The position numbers and the translations under genes are program-made. Below, piece after piece: positions 24,179-33,543 of a DNA stretch of 64,000 nt. The notes under the pieces were generated by a model. That model did no database searches and had not been told where the DNA came from. It saw nothing but the letters and a program-made list of their open reading frames with translations. The number at the start of each line of letters is the position of its first letter. Position 1 is the stretch's first letter. The stretch spans positions 62,001 through 126,000 of the forward strand of contig JAVVDW010000004.1 in NCBI GenBank assembly GCA_032251335.1. The letters are read 5' to 3'. This DNA is from UM-FILTER-40-17 sp032251335. Its GTDB lineage: Bacteria > Bacteroidota > Bacteroidia > Flavobacteriales > Flavobacteriaceae.

Positions 24179-25438
24179 ATGCGAATATTCAAATTTGGCG
24201 GGGCTTCCGTAAAGGATGCCGAAAGCGTGAGAAATGTATTTAATGTGTTGAAAAAAGTTGGCCATCAGGACACCTTACTCGTCATTTCGGCTATGGGAAA
24301 AACCACCAATGCCTTGGAAGATGTCATTCACAACTATTTTCATCAACCGGACGACCTTCAAGAATCGATACAGGAAGTGGCAAAATTTCACAACCAAATC
24401 GCTTTAGATTTATTTGAGAACGAACAACATCCCATATTCAAGGAAATCCGTTTTTTAGTGGCCGAGCTAAAGACCTTTTTTGAGCGAAACAAATCGACCA
24501 AGCATCCATTTGTATATGACCAGGTGATTGGCTATGGTGAGTTGTTGTCCACCAAAATTGTGAGCGCCTATCTCAACCATGAAAGCATCGAAAACGAATG
24601 GCGCGACGTACGCGAATGCATCAAAACCGACAACAACTACAGAGATGCCAATGTGGATTGGGAACAAACCCAACAGCGCATTTCTTCTAAAGTTGAAAAG
24701 GGAAAAATGTACATCACGCAAGGTTTTTTGGGCTCCGATGCCAATTCGTTTACCACAAGTTTGGGCCGCGAGGGCTCAGACTATACCGCCGCCATCTTCG
24801 CCTACTGCCTAAATGCCGAAAGCGTCACCATCTGGAAAGATGTGCCCGGCGTGCTCAATGCCGACCCGCGCTATTTTGAAAACACCACCTTGCTCCAGCA
24901 TATTTCTTATCAAGAAGCCATAGAACTGGCTTTTTACGGTGCATCCGTCATCCATCCCAAAACGCTGCAACCCTTGCAAAGAAAAGAGATTCCGCTCTAT
25001 GTAAAATCTTTTGTAAACCCGCTTGCAGAGGGCACGTCTGTTAAAAAAGGACAACCGCTGGAACCACAAGTTCCGTGCTTTATCGTCAAAAAAAACCAAG
25101 TGTTGATTTCACTTTCTTCGCTCGATTTTTCTTTTATAGTAGAAGAAAATATCAGCGAAATTTTTAACCTGCTCTCACAGGCAAAAATGAAAGTAGATGT
25201 CATTCAAAACTCTGCCATCAGCTTTTCGGTTTGCGTTGATAACAAATTTAACCACCTGGAAGAAACGCTCAACAAACTCCGCGCAAAATTCAAAGTCACT
25301 TGCCACGAACAGGTTTCCCTGTACACCATAAGGCACTACGACCAAAAAACTGTAAAGAGCCTCGACAAGGGTCGAGACATCTTACTAAAACAGTTGACAG
25401 CCGAAACCATGCAAATGGTGGTGAAAGCACAAGCCTAA
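24179..25438 (+). CDS. lysC: Aspartokinase
   Basis: 419 residues, monofunctional. KFGGASV (5-11) is the ATP/aspartate signature; TTSLGREGSDYTAAIFAYCL carries the conserved GRxGSD kinase motif. A C-terminal regulatory region (about 300-400) looks like paired ACT domains (ISLSSLDFSFIVEENISEIF and SAISFSVCVDNKFNHLEETL). It feeds the lysine, threonine and methionine branches. Its substrate path continues through hom, encoded 1.6 kb away under different control. Confidence 0.95.
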   Translation: MRIFKFGGASVKDAESVRNVFNVLKKVGHQDTLLVISAMGKTTNALEDVIHNYFHQPDDLQESIQEVAKFHNQIALDLFENEQHPIFKEIRFLVAELKTFFERNKSTKHPFVYDQVIGYGELLSTKIVSAYLNHESIENEWRDVRECIKTDNNYRDANVDWEQTQQRISSKVEKGKMYITQGFLGSDANSFTTSLGREGSDYTAAIFAYCLNAESVTIWKDVPGVLNADPRYFENTTLLQHISYQEAIELAFYGASVIHPKTLQPLQRKEIPLYVKSFVNPLAEGTSVKKGQPLEPQVPCFIVKKNQVLISLSSLDFSFIVEENISEIFNLLSQAKMKVDVIQNSAISFSVCVDNKFNHLEETLNKLRAKFKVTCHEQVSLYTIRHYDQKTVKSLDKGRDILLKQLTAETMQMVVKAQA

Positions 25439-25443
25439 TTTTG

Positions 25444-25475
25444 TTGCCCGGCTAAAACTTCTTTTGCTATCTTTG
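25444..25475 (+). promoter_or_regulatory. Promoter of the acyltransferase gene
   Basis: TTG at 25444-25446, 21-base spacer, TATCTTTG at 25468-25475, ending 17 bases before the ATG at 25493. Confidence 0.72.
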
Positions 25476-25492
25476 TATGTTAGCCAAACCCT

Positions 25493-27328
25493 ATGTCATT
25501 AATCTCAGCGAAAGAAGTAGCCAAAGTTATCAAAGTTGATAAATACAGGTTTATCGGCACTTTCATCGGTTGGATATTGATGAAAATTTTGCGTATTTCC
25601 AAACTGAACGCCGTTTATAAAAAGTATCAACACCTCGATGCCGAAAATTTTGTGAAATCGGTGTTAGATGAGTTGGAAATCAAGTTTGACATCCCCGAGG
25701 AAGACCTCAAACGCATTCCAAAAGAAGGTGCTTTTATCACGGTTTCCAACCATCCGCTGGGCGGTGTAGATGGTTTGTTGTTGTTGCATCTGATGCTCAA
25801 TCAGCGCAAGGATTTTAAAATTATAGCCAACTTTTTGCTACAAAAATTAAAACCGCTCGAGGCCAAAGTGCTGCCTGTAAACCCGTTTGAAAGTCACAAA
25901 AATGCACACTCTAGCATAGTCGGGTTTAAAAATGCCTTGTCGCATTTGCAAGCGGGTTGCCCCTTGGGAATTTTTCCGGCCGGTGAGGTTTCTACCTACC
26001 GCGAAGGTAAACTTATAGTGGATAAACCTTGGGAAGAAGCCGCTATAAAACTGACCAAAAAAGCCGGTGTGCCGGTCGTTCCCATTTATTTTCACGCCAA
26101 AAACAGCCGCACTTTTTACCTGCTTTCTCAACTGAACGACACCTTGCGAACGGCTTTGCTTCCGTCGGAGCTTTTCCAACAAAAACGCAGAACCATCAGC
26201 GTGCGCATCGGGAAACCCATTCCCGTTAAAAGTCAGGATGAGGTGGAATCGCTAGCCGCATATTCCGGTTTTTTGAGAAGAAAAACCTATTTGTTGGCCA
26301 AACCCTTTGAAAAAAATCGGTTTAACCTTAAAAACAAACTCAAAATTCCCAAACCACCCAAAAAAATTATCAAACCCATCAATCCGTCAGACATCATCAA
26401 AGAGGTAGAAATAATCCGTGCCTTGGGGACGCGCTTGTTGGTCAGCAGGAATTTTGAAGTTTTTCTGGCAGAGTCTTATCAAATCCCCAACTGCTTGCGG
26501 GAAATTGGTCGCCTGCGCGAAATCACCTTTCGGGAAATTGGAGAAGGCACCAACCAATCTATAGATTTGGATGCGTTTGACACCTACTACTACCATATGT
26601 TTTTGTGGGACAACGACGCGCAAAAGATTGTGGGCGCATACCGCATGGGGCTCGGCAGCGAAATTTTTGCCAAATACGGCATCAACGGGTTTTATACCCA
26701 AGATTTGTTTCGGTATGAGCCCGAACTCTATCAGATGATGAGCCAAACCATAGAAATGGGCCGCGCTTTTATCGTGTCGGAATACCAGCAAAAACCCATG
26801 CCGCTGTTTCTGCTTTGGCGAGGCATTATCCACACAGCACTCAGACATCCGGAACACAAATATTTGATGGGTGGGGTGAGCATCAGCAACCAATTTTCCA
26901 ATTTTTCGAAATCGTTGATGATTCAATTTATGAAATCGCATTACTACGATCCTTATATTGCGCAGTACGTGCATCCCAAAAAAGAGTTTAAAGTAAAACT
27001 GGCCGACGAAGACAAAGACTTTGTGATGGATGCCACAGAAGCCGATTTGAACAAATTTGATCGTTTTATAGATGAATTGGAACCGGGCGCGTTGCGATTG
27101 CCGGTTTTGTTGAAAAAATACATCAAACAAAATGCGCGGCTGATTGCTTTCAATGTCGATCCGTTGTTTAACGATGCCGTGGACGGTTTGATGTATATCC
27201 GAATAGCCGATTTGCCCGAGGAAACCATGAAACCCGTGATGGAAGAATTTCAGCGGGAATTGGAACAAAAACTACAAGAAGGCAAGGACATTTCAAACCT
27301 TGGGGACGATTTGATGCCGGGTGCATAG
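25493..27328 (+). CDS. Bifunctional acyltransferase, OlsF-like (PlsC-type plus GNAT-type domains)
   Basis: 611 residues in two halves. The N-terminal half (about 60-270) is an O-acyltransferase of the PlsC/OlsA type with SNHPLGGVDG (His87, Asp93) and FPAGEVSTYREGK. The C-terminal half (about 320-580) is an OlsB-like N-acyltransferase with LREITFREIGEGT, YRMGLG and EMGRAFIVSEYQ. OlsF-type fusions make ornithine lipid from ornithine and two acyl chains; in Bacteroides the separate homologues GlsB and GlsA make glycine lipids. This enzyme therefore probably makes a phosphorus-free aminolipid of the membrane; the head group cannot be told from the sequence. It has its own promoter and no coupled gene. 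Confidence 0.87.
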   Translation: MSLISAKEVAKVIKVDKYRFIGTFIGWILMKILRISKLNAVYKKYQHLDAENFVKSVLDELEIKFDIPEEDLKRIPKEGAFITVSNHPLGGVDGLLLLHLMLNQRKDFKIIANFLLQKLKPLEAKVLPVNPFESHKNAHSSIVGFKNALSHLQAGCPLGIFPAGEVSTYREGKLIVDKPWEEAAIKLTKKAGVPVVPIYFHAKNSRTFYLLSQLNDTLRTALLPSELFQQKRRTISVRIGKPIPVKSQDEVESLAAYSGFLRRKTYLLAKPFEKNRFNLKNKLKIPKPPKKIIKPINPSDIIKEVEIIRALGTRLLVSRNFEVFLAESYQIPNCLREIGRLREITFREIGEGTNQSIDLDAFDTYYYHMFLWDNDAQKIVGAYRMGLGSEIFAKYGINGFYTQDLFRYEPELYQMMSQTIEMGRAFIVSEYQQKPMPLFLLWRGIIHTALRHPEHKYLMGGVSISNQFSNFSKSLMIQFMKSHYYDPYIAQYVHPKKEFKVKLADEDKDFVMDATEADLNKFDRFIDELEPGALRLPVLLKKYIKQNARLIAFNVDPLFNDAVDGLMYIRIADLPEETMKPVMEEFQRELEQKLQEGKDISNLGDDLMPGA

Positions 27329-27881
27329 AGACATCTACAAAAGTGATATAAAAACGGACTCAGCTTAAAAATAGATTTTCTACAAGTCGTGTCCAAATCG
27401 TTTTGATGAATGCATATCTTTCACTAGTTTTATTAGGCTAAATCAAATATTTAGAAGCCTTTGTATTTGAATTCAGCCAACGCGAAAAGTTTTGAAAAAC
27501 GAGAGAGTAGCTTTCACCTACTACTCGCACCCTACTACCCGCTGAATTGTCACCCCAAACTTGTTTTCAAAGTTTTGCTCGTGTAGGGTTAAGATGCTGA
27601 AACGAGTTCAGCATGACAGCATGTGGAGTTCGGTATGACAGGTGAAGTGGGTTTAGCAGAATCCTGTGTAGCGGATTCATAAACCCTTTATCTGAAAAGA
27701 TAAAAAGTTGTGCGCAAAAAAACTTCTAAATTTGAATAAGACAGAATCCGTTTTTTATAAATTATTAATCCCAACAGCAAATTTGTACCTGCGATGCTTT
27801 CTAATCTTTCAAAACATCCCCAAATCCGATTTCTCCGCTTCGGTTATTTTTTTAACTTAGACCGCAGAAAATAACCCCCTT
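27329..27881. other. 553-base intergenic region before dnaG, with a palindromic repeat
   Basis: Apart from the repeat at 27551-27645, this stretch has no reading frame or RNA gene that I recognise. It contains near-repeated CTACTACT/CTACTACC runs (about 27518-27538). No clear -7 promoter motif was found close to dnaG; TACCTGCG at 27787-27794 is a weak candidate. Confidence 0.4.
27551..27645. repeat. Flavobacterial-type intergenic palindromic repeat
   Basis: ATGCTGAA (27594-27601), loop ACGAG, TTCAGCAT (27607-27614), preceded by CACCCCAAACTTGTTTTCAA and followed by GACAGCATG. This wording closely resembles short scattered intergenic repeats that I recall from many Bacteroidota genomes. It is probably non-coding and REP-like. 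There is only one copy in this window, so repetition is not shown here. Confidence 0.5.
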
Positions 27882-29837
27882 TTGATAGCCAGAGCATCCA
27901 TAGACAAAGTATTTGAAACTGCCCGTGTTGAGGAGGTTATAGGCGATTTTGTCCAACTCAAAAAATCGGGATCAAACTTCAAAGGCCTCAGCCCGTTTAC
28001 CGACGAGCGCTCCCCGAGTTTTATGGTTTCGCCCGTCAAGCAAATCTGGAAAGATTTCAGCAGCGGCAAAGGTGGCAACGTGGTCGCTTTTTTGATGGAA
28101 CACGAACATTTTACCTATCCGGAAGCCATCAAATACCTCGCTAAAAAATACAACATCGAAATTGAAGAAACCTTGCCGTCTCCAGAAGAAAAAGAAGCGG
28201 CGGGCGAACGCGAAAGTTTGTATTTGGTTTCAGAATACGCCCAAAAATATTTTGCCAAAACCCTTTGGCAAGACGAGGAGGGAAAAGCCATTGGGCTGAG
28301 CTATTTTAAAGAGCGTGGATTTACAGACGAAACCATTCGAAACTTCGGACTCGGTTACTCGCCCGACAGTTGGGACGCTTTTACCAAACAAGCATTGGCA
28401 GACGGCTATTTGTTAGATTTTCTGGACAAAACAGGTTTGAGCATCGTCAAGGAAACCAAGAGTTTTGACCGCTTTAAAGGCCGCGTCATGTTCCCGATTC
28501 ACTCCATGAGCGGTCGTGTGCTCGGCTTTGGCGGACGCATCCTCACCAACGACAAGAAAGCCGCCAAATACCTGAACTCGCCGGAAAGCGACATCTACCA
28601 CAAAAGCAAGGTACTCTACGGTCTTTACTACGCCAAACAAAGCATTGCCAAAGAAAACAATTGCTATTTGGTGGAAGGCTATACCGATGTCATTCAACTG
28701 CACCAACGGGGTGTGCATAACGTGGTGGCATCGAGCGGAACGGCACTCACGCCCGACCAAATCAGGCTTATCCGAAGACTGACAAACAACATCACCGTTT
28801 TGTTTGACGGTGATGCGGCCGGACTCCGCGCCTCACTTCGCGGCATCGACCTCATTTTGGAAGAAAACATGAACGTCAAAGTCTGCAGCTTCCCTGAAGG
28901 CGAAGATCCGGACAGCTTTGCACGTTCGCATGAATACGAAGAAATCGTGTCGTTTTTAGAAGATAATGCCAAAGATTTTATACAATTCAAAGCCGAATTA
29001 CTGGCCAAAGACGCCAAGAACGATCCTATCAAAAAGGCGGAATGTGTACGAGACATGATTGAGAGTATTTCTAAAATTCCGGACAAAATCAGTCAGGAAA
29101 TTTACGTGAAAGAATGCTCCAAAATCATGGACATTTCCGAAGAAGCCTTGTTTTCTTCGCTCTATCAATTAAGCAAAGGCAAAATTAGGCAGGCAAACAA
29201 ACAAGAAAAACAACAACGTGCAGCCGCGGGATTAACCGCCGTCCAAAGCCCGAAAGAAAAAGTAAACCAACTGCACGAGCTGGAGACAGACATTATCCGT
29301 GCACTCCTTTTGTATGGCGATAAAGAAACCGAGTTCGAAGACCTCATCCTCAAACAAAACGACCAAAACCAGTTGGAATTGGTGGCCGAAAAATACAGCT
29401 GTAAAGTCTTTGAAAAAATATTTTTGGATTTGCAACAAGACGAAATTGATTTTTCACACCCCGATTTTAAAAAACTCTACCATCTGTTGATGCCAAACTT
29501 TCAAAGTGATGAAGCCATAGACCTCAAAAACCTGTCTCACGTTCTAGACAAAAGCGCGAACGAAATTGTGTCCGACATCTTGATGAATGAAGAGCAATAT
29601 CAACTGCACAACTGGGAACGAAAAAATATTTTTGTCAAGGTCAAAGAGAAAACCATCGCCCAATTTGTGAGTGAAATTATTCTGAACCTCAGAAGCTACC
29701 TCATCGAGCAAAAAAAAGTGGAACTCATGCAGCAAATCACTTCCAAAACCGAATCACACACAGAAATATTGGAAGAAATCAACAACTACAACAAACTGAA
29801 AGTCTTGCTCGGGCGAAAGTTGGAAAGGGTCATTTGA
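27882..29837 (+). CDS. dnaG: DNA primase lacking zinc ligands
   Basis: 651 residues, started at a TTG because the frame has no ATG before the conserved start (IDKVFETARVEEVIGDFVQL). Makes RNA primers at the replication fork. The Toprim core is normal (YLVEGYTDVIQLHQRG, FDGDAAGLRASLRGIDL). The N-terminal zinc-ribbon fold is recognisable, but all four ligands are replaced: where CPFH and CFGC are usual, the sequence has SPFT (37-40) and DFSS (58-61). A C-terminal helical region that normally binds the helicase is present. The gene stands alone between a long spacer and leuS. Confidence 0.94.
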   Translation: MIARASIDKVFETARVEEVIGDFVQLKKSGSNFKGLSPFTDERSPSFMVSPVKQIWKDFSSGKGGNVVAFLMEHEHFTYPEAIKYLAKKYNIEIEETLPSPEEKEAAGERESLYLVSEYAQKYFAKTLWQDEEGKAIGLSYFKERGFTDETIRNFGLGYSPDSWDAFTKQALADGYLLDFLDKTGLSIVKETKSFDRFKGRVMFPIHSMSGRVLGFGGRILTNDKKAAKYLNSPESDIYHKSKVLYGLYYAKQSIAKENNCYLVEGYTDVIQLHQRGVHNVVASSGTALTPDQIRLIRRLTNNITVLFDGDAAGLRASLRGIDLILEENMNVKVCSFPEGEDPDSFARSHEYEEIVSFLEDNAKDFIQFKAELLAKDAKNDPIKKAECVRDMIESISKIPDKISQEIYVKECSKIMDISEEALFSSLYQLSKGKIRQANKQEKQQRAAAGLTAVQSPKEKVNQLHELETDIIRALLLYGDKETEFEDLILKQNDQNQLELVAEKYSCKVFEKIFLDLQQDEIDFSHPDFKKLYHLLMPNFQSDEAIDLKNLSHVLDKSANEIVSDILMNEEQYQLHNWERKNIFVKVKEKTIAQFVSEIILNLRSYLIEQKKVELMQQITSKTESHTEILEEINNYNKLKVLLGRKLERVI

Positions 29838-29903
29838 CGGTTCCGTTCATTTTATAGAAGTGTGAAAGCCCATCAATATTTCAAAAAATTCGCAGCGGAA
29901 TTG

Positions 29904-29911
29904 TACCTTTG
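29904..29911 (+). promoter_or_regulatory. -7 element ahead of leuS
   Basis: TACCTTTG fits TAnnTTTG and lies 30 bases before the leuS ATG. No clear -33 TTG at the right distance. Confidence 0.5.
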
Positions 29912-29941
29912 CGCCTCAAAAACATTGTGATACAATACAAG

Positions 29942-32749
29942 ATGAAGTACCATCCCAACGAAATTGAAGCCAAGTGGCAAAAATATTGGAAAGAAAATCA
30001 AACTTTTTTAGCAGAAAACCAATCGGATAAACCCAAATACTACGTATTGGACATGTTCCCGTATCCATCCGGAGCCGGGCTTCACGTAGGGCATCCGTTG
30101 GGCTACATCGCTTCCGATATTTATGCTCGCTTCAAAAGACATCAGGGTTTCAACGTCTTGCATCCTATGGGATACGACTCTTTCGGATTGCCGGCCGAGC
30201 AATATGCCATTCAAACCGGACAACACCCCGCCATCACCACCGAAACCAACATCAAACGCTATCGTGAACAGCTCGATAAAATCGGTTTTTCTTTTGACTG
30301 GAGCCGCGAAGTGCGCACCTCCGAACCCGATTATTACCGCTGGACACAATGGATTTTTCTTCAATTGTTTAATGCTTGGTATAACCGAGAGACCAATCGG
30401 GCTGAGCATATAGACAGCCTCGTCGCTATTTTTAAAAAACACGGAAATCTTCAAGTAAAGGCAGCTTGTGATGAAGACACCAAACCCTTCTCTGCTGCCG
30501 ACTGGGAAAATTTCAGTGAAGAAGAAAAACAACAAATCTTATTAAAATACAGGCTGACGTATTTGGCCGAAAGCGAAGTCAACTGGTGCGCGGCACTGGG
30601 CACCGTGTTGGCAAATGACGAAGTTGTCAACGGCCTTTCGGAACGCGGCGGACATCCGGTGGTGCGAAAAAAAATGACACAGTGGAGCATGCGTATTTCT
30701 GCCTATGCAGAGCGATTGCTCAACGGACTCAATTGTATAGACTGGCCCGAGCCGCTCAAAGAAATGCAGCGCAACTGGATTGGAAAATCGGTAGGTGCGC
30801 ACCTCGTATTTGAGATTGAAAACAGCAAGGATAAAATCGGTGTGTTTTCTACCAGACCCGACACCATCTTCGGGGTGAGCTTTATGGTATTAGCGCCCGA
30901 GCACGAGTTGGTAGCACAAATCACCACAAGCGAACAAAGAAATGATATAACCGCCTATGTTGAAGCCGCCTCACGCAAAAGCGAAAGAGAGCGTATGGCA
31001 GACGTAAAAACGGTGAGCGGCGTCTTCACCGGTGCCTACGCCATCCATCCCTTTTCCAAAAAACGAATTCCGATTTGGATAGGCGATTACGTCTTGGCCG
31101 GATATGGCACCGGAGCCGTAATGGCTGTGCCGTGTGGCGACCAGCGCGACTACGATTTTGCCAAACATTTTGGCATTGAAATTCCCAATATATTCGACGG
31201 CATGGATATTTCGGAAGCCGCGTTTACAGACAAAGAAAAAACCATCATCGCAAATTCAGATTTTCTAAATGGACTTTCCTACAAAGAAGCCACTGAGAAA
31301 GTGATAGCAGCGCTCGAAAAAATAGGAGCCGGAAGCGCACGAACCAACTACCGCCTGCGAGACGCTGTTTTCAGCAGGCAACGCTATTGGGGCGAACCCA
31401 TTCCGATGTATTATAAAAACGGTATCCCGCATCCCATTCCGGAAGCTTGTTTGCCCCTTAGGTTGCCCGAAGTAGAAAAATACCTGCCCACGGAAGATGG
31501 CGATCCGCCTTTGGGCAATGCGACAGCTTGGTATTGGGACGAAGAAAAACAAGAAGTCACCGCCGACACCAACAGACCCGGCGGACCGCTCGAACTCAAC
31601 ACCATGCCGGGCTGGGCGGGCAGTTCTTGGTACTTCAACCGATATATGGATGCCCAAAATACAGAAGCTTTTGCCGGGAACCGAGCACTTGACTACTGGC
31701 GCGAGGTAGATTTGTATATAGGCGGTAGCGAACACGCCACCGGACACTTGCTCTACAGCCGTTTTTGGCAAAAATTCTTATTCGATTTGGGTCTGGTGCC
31801 CACAGATGAATATGCCAAAAAACTGATTAACCAAGGAATGATATTGGGGATGAGCGCGTTTGTTTTCAGGTTGGAAGGCACAAATATCTATGTATCAAAA
31901 AACATCATAGAAGGTGAAAAAGGTCAGTTTATTCATGTTGATGTATCGCTAGTTGACGCTTCTGATCATTTGAATATTGAAGCTTTTAAAAATTCGAGGT
32001 CTGAATTTGCTGACGCACAGTTTAAAACAGAAGCAGACGGAAGTTTTGTTGTCAGTCGCGAAGTAGAAAAAATGTCCAAATCCAAATACAACGTGGTCAA
32101 CCCCGATGATATTTGCGAGCAATTTGGCGCGGACACGCTTCGTATGTACGAAATGTTTTTGGGACCGCTCGAACAAGCCAAACCTTGGAATACAGCCGGC
32201 ATCACCGGTGTTTTTAGTTTCCTCAAAAAACTGTGGCGTTTGTACTTTGACGACAACGGCTGTATAGTCACCGATAAAGAACCTGACAAGGCATCGCTCA
32301 AAACGCTGCACAAAACTATCAAAAAAGTGACGGAAGACATTGAAAACTTCTCGTTCAACACCTCCGTTTCCTCTTTTATGATTGCCGTAAACGAGCTCAC
32401 TTCTCAAAACTGTCACGAAAGGGCCGTTCTAGAACCCTTAGCCATCCTGATTTCGCCCTATGCGCCGCATATAGCAGAAGAACTTTGGCATCAGTTGGGA
32501 AATCAGGGATCTGTTTCCACGGCAGCTTATCCAATTTTTGATGCCAAATATTTGATAGAAGCAGAAAAAGAATACCCGGTTTCTTTCAATGGAAAAATGC
32601 GGTTTAGCCTGACGCTCCCTTTGGATATGACAAAAGAAAACATCGAAAAAACGGTTTTGGCAGACGAACGCACCCAAAAACAGTTGGAAGGACAGACGCC
32701 CAAAAAGGTAATTGTGGTGCCGGGGAAAATTGTGAACATAGTAGTCTGA
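29942..32749 (+). CDS. leuS: Leucyl-tRNA synthetase
   Basis: 935 residues from the ATG at 29942 (KYHPNEIEAKWQKYW); the 11 codons upstream do not match the family and overlap the promoter region. Class I signature PSGAGLHVGHPLGY (HIGH equivalent) near residue 42 and KMSKSK in VEKMSKSKYNVVNP near 710. The CP1 editing domain is present (STRPDTIFGVSFMVLAPEH, then YGTGAVMAVPCGDQRDYDF). Between the catalytic core and KMSKS lies an insertion of about 70 residues (FVFRLEGTNIYVSKNIIEGE onward) that makes the protein longer than the E. coli enzyme. Confidence 0.97.
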   Translation: MKYHPNEIEAKWQKYWKENQTFLAENQSDKPKYYVLDMFPYPSGAGLHVGHPLGYIASDIYARFKRHQGFNVLHPMGYDSFGLPAEQYAIQTGQHPAITTETNIKRYREQLDKIGFSFDWSREVRTSEPDYYRWTQWIFLQLFNAWYNRETNRAEHIDSLVAIFKKHGNLQVKAACDEDTKPFSAADWENFSEEEKQQILLKYRLTYLAESEVNWCAALGTVLANDEVVNGLSERGGHPVVRKKMTQWSMRISAYAERLLNGLNCIDWPEPLKEMQRNWIGKSVGAHLVFEIENSKDKIGVFSTRPDTIFGVSFMVLAPEHELVAQITTSEQRNDITAYVEAASRKSERERMADVKTVSGVFTGAYAIHPFSKKRIPIWIGDYVLAGYGTGAVMAVPCGDQRDYDFAKHFGIEIPNIFDGMDISEAAFTDKEKTIIANSDFLNGLSYKEATEKVIAALEKIGAGSARTNYRLRDAVFSRQRYWGEPIPMYYKNGIPHPIPEACLPLRLPEVEKYLPTEDGDPPLGNATAWYWDEEKQEVTADTNRPGGPLELNTMPGWAGSSWYFNRYMDAQNTEAFAGNRALDYWREVDLYIGGSEHATGHLLYSRFWQKFLFDLGLVPTDEYAKKLINQGMILGMSAFVFRLEGTNIYVSKNIIEGEKGQFIHVDVSLVDASDHLNIEAFKNSRSEFADAQFKTEADGSFVVSREVEKMSKSKYNVVNPDDICEQFGADTLRMYEMFLGPLEQAKPWNTAGITGVFSFLKKLWRLYFDDNGCIVTDKEPDKASLKTLHKTIKKVTEDIENFSFNTSVSSFMIAVNELTSQNCHERAVLEPLAILISPYAPHIAEELWHQLGNQGSVSTAAYPIFDAKYLIEAEKEYPVSFNGKMRFSLTLPLDMTKENIEKTVLADERTQKQLEGQTPKKVIVVPGKIVNIVV

Positions 32750-32784
32750 TTTTGATATATTTACATCCTTAAAACAGCTGATTT

Positions 32785-33531
32785 ATGCCTAAATTCTCTT
32801 ACAAATCTCAAAGAAAAATTCGAAGATTTCACCGATACATTGCGGTTTTTGTGGGCATACAACTCCTCTTTTGGACAGTCAGCGGCTTGTACTTTAGTTG
32901 GAACAATATGGATGATGTACATGGCGATACCTTTCGAATTTTTCCAAAAAACTTTGTAGGAAACCCAAATTTTGCATTGATGGATTCGCTTTTTGATGAA
33001 GTTGAAAAAACCATCAAAATTGATTCTATAAAGAGCATCGGCATTGTCAAAAATGACGTTCTCCCTATGGCGCGCTTCAGTTTTTTTTACGCAGGAAAAC
33101 TTCACCATCAATTGATTGATCTGGAAAAAAAATCCCTTCGTCCGCCACTGTCAGAAGTGGAAAGTGTCAAGTTGGCACAAGAAAGTTTTAGAGGAAAAGT
33201 TGGCATAAAAAATGTTAAGCTTCTATCCGAAAAAGACGTTCATCAAACTCATGAATACCGAGGCAGTGTGCTACCTGCATTTGCCATAGAATTTGATCAC
33301 GCGTCCGGTCTCACAGCCTATGTGGCTCCGGAGCTGGGTGAAGTGACCAGTTTTAGGAACAACAACTGGCGACGGTTTGATTTTCTTTGGATGATGCACA
33401 CCATGGATTATCAAACCCGAGATGTCATCACCAATTGGGTGCTGCGCATTTTTTCGGTTTTGGGTTTGTTAACGGTTTTTTCAGGATTTTTGCTGTATTT
33501 TGCAACGTCAAAGAAAATTATAAAAAAATAA
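32785..33531 (+). CDS. PepSY-domain membrane protein
   Basis: 248 residues with two membrane segments: about 18-38 (YIAVFVGIQLLFWTVSGLYF) and about 220-242 (LRIFSVLGLLTVFSGFLLYF). The intervening region is a PepSY-type periplasmic domain (FRGKVGIKNVKLLSEKDVHQ, VAPELGEVTSFRNNNWRRFD). The layout is that of short PepSY_TM proteins, some linked to iron uptake or electron transfer. It follows leuS by 35 bases; no functional link to neighbours is evident. Confidence 0.82.
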   Translation: MPKFSYKSQRKIRRFHRYIAVFVGIQLLFWTVSGLYFSWNNMDDVHGDTFRIFPKNFVGNPNFALMDSLFDEVEKTIKIDSIKSIGIVKNDVLPMARFSFFYAGKLHHQLIDLEKKSLRPPLSEVESVKLAQESFRGKVGIKNVKLLSEKDVHQTHEYRGSVLPAFAIEFDHASGLTAYVAPELGEVTSFRNNNWRRFDFLWMMHTMDYQTRDVITNWVLRIFSVLGLLTVFSGFLLYFATSKKIIKK

Positions 33532-33543
33532 AAATTTTACGCT

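Noticed and set aside
26387..27268. Long minus-strand frame (293 codons) inside the acyltransferase gene
   Set aside because: It is fully antisense to a gene with clear domains, and its His/Phe/Gln-rich composition is typical of a shadow frame.
27329..27881. tRNA or other structured RNA gene
   Set aside because: The hairpins do not form a cloverleaf and there is no T-loop consensus; only the short repeat is supported.
30008..30535. Minus-strand frames inside leuS
   Set aside because: Several long antisense frames occur there, none with family motifs; the plus-strand leuS is complete.
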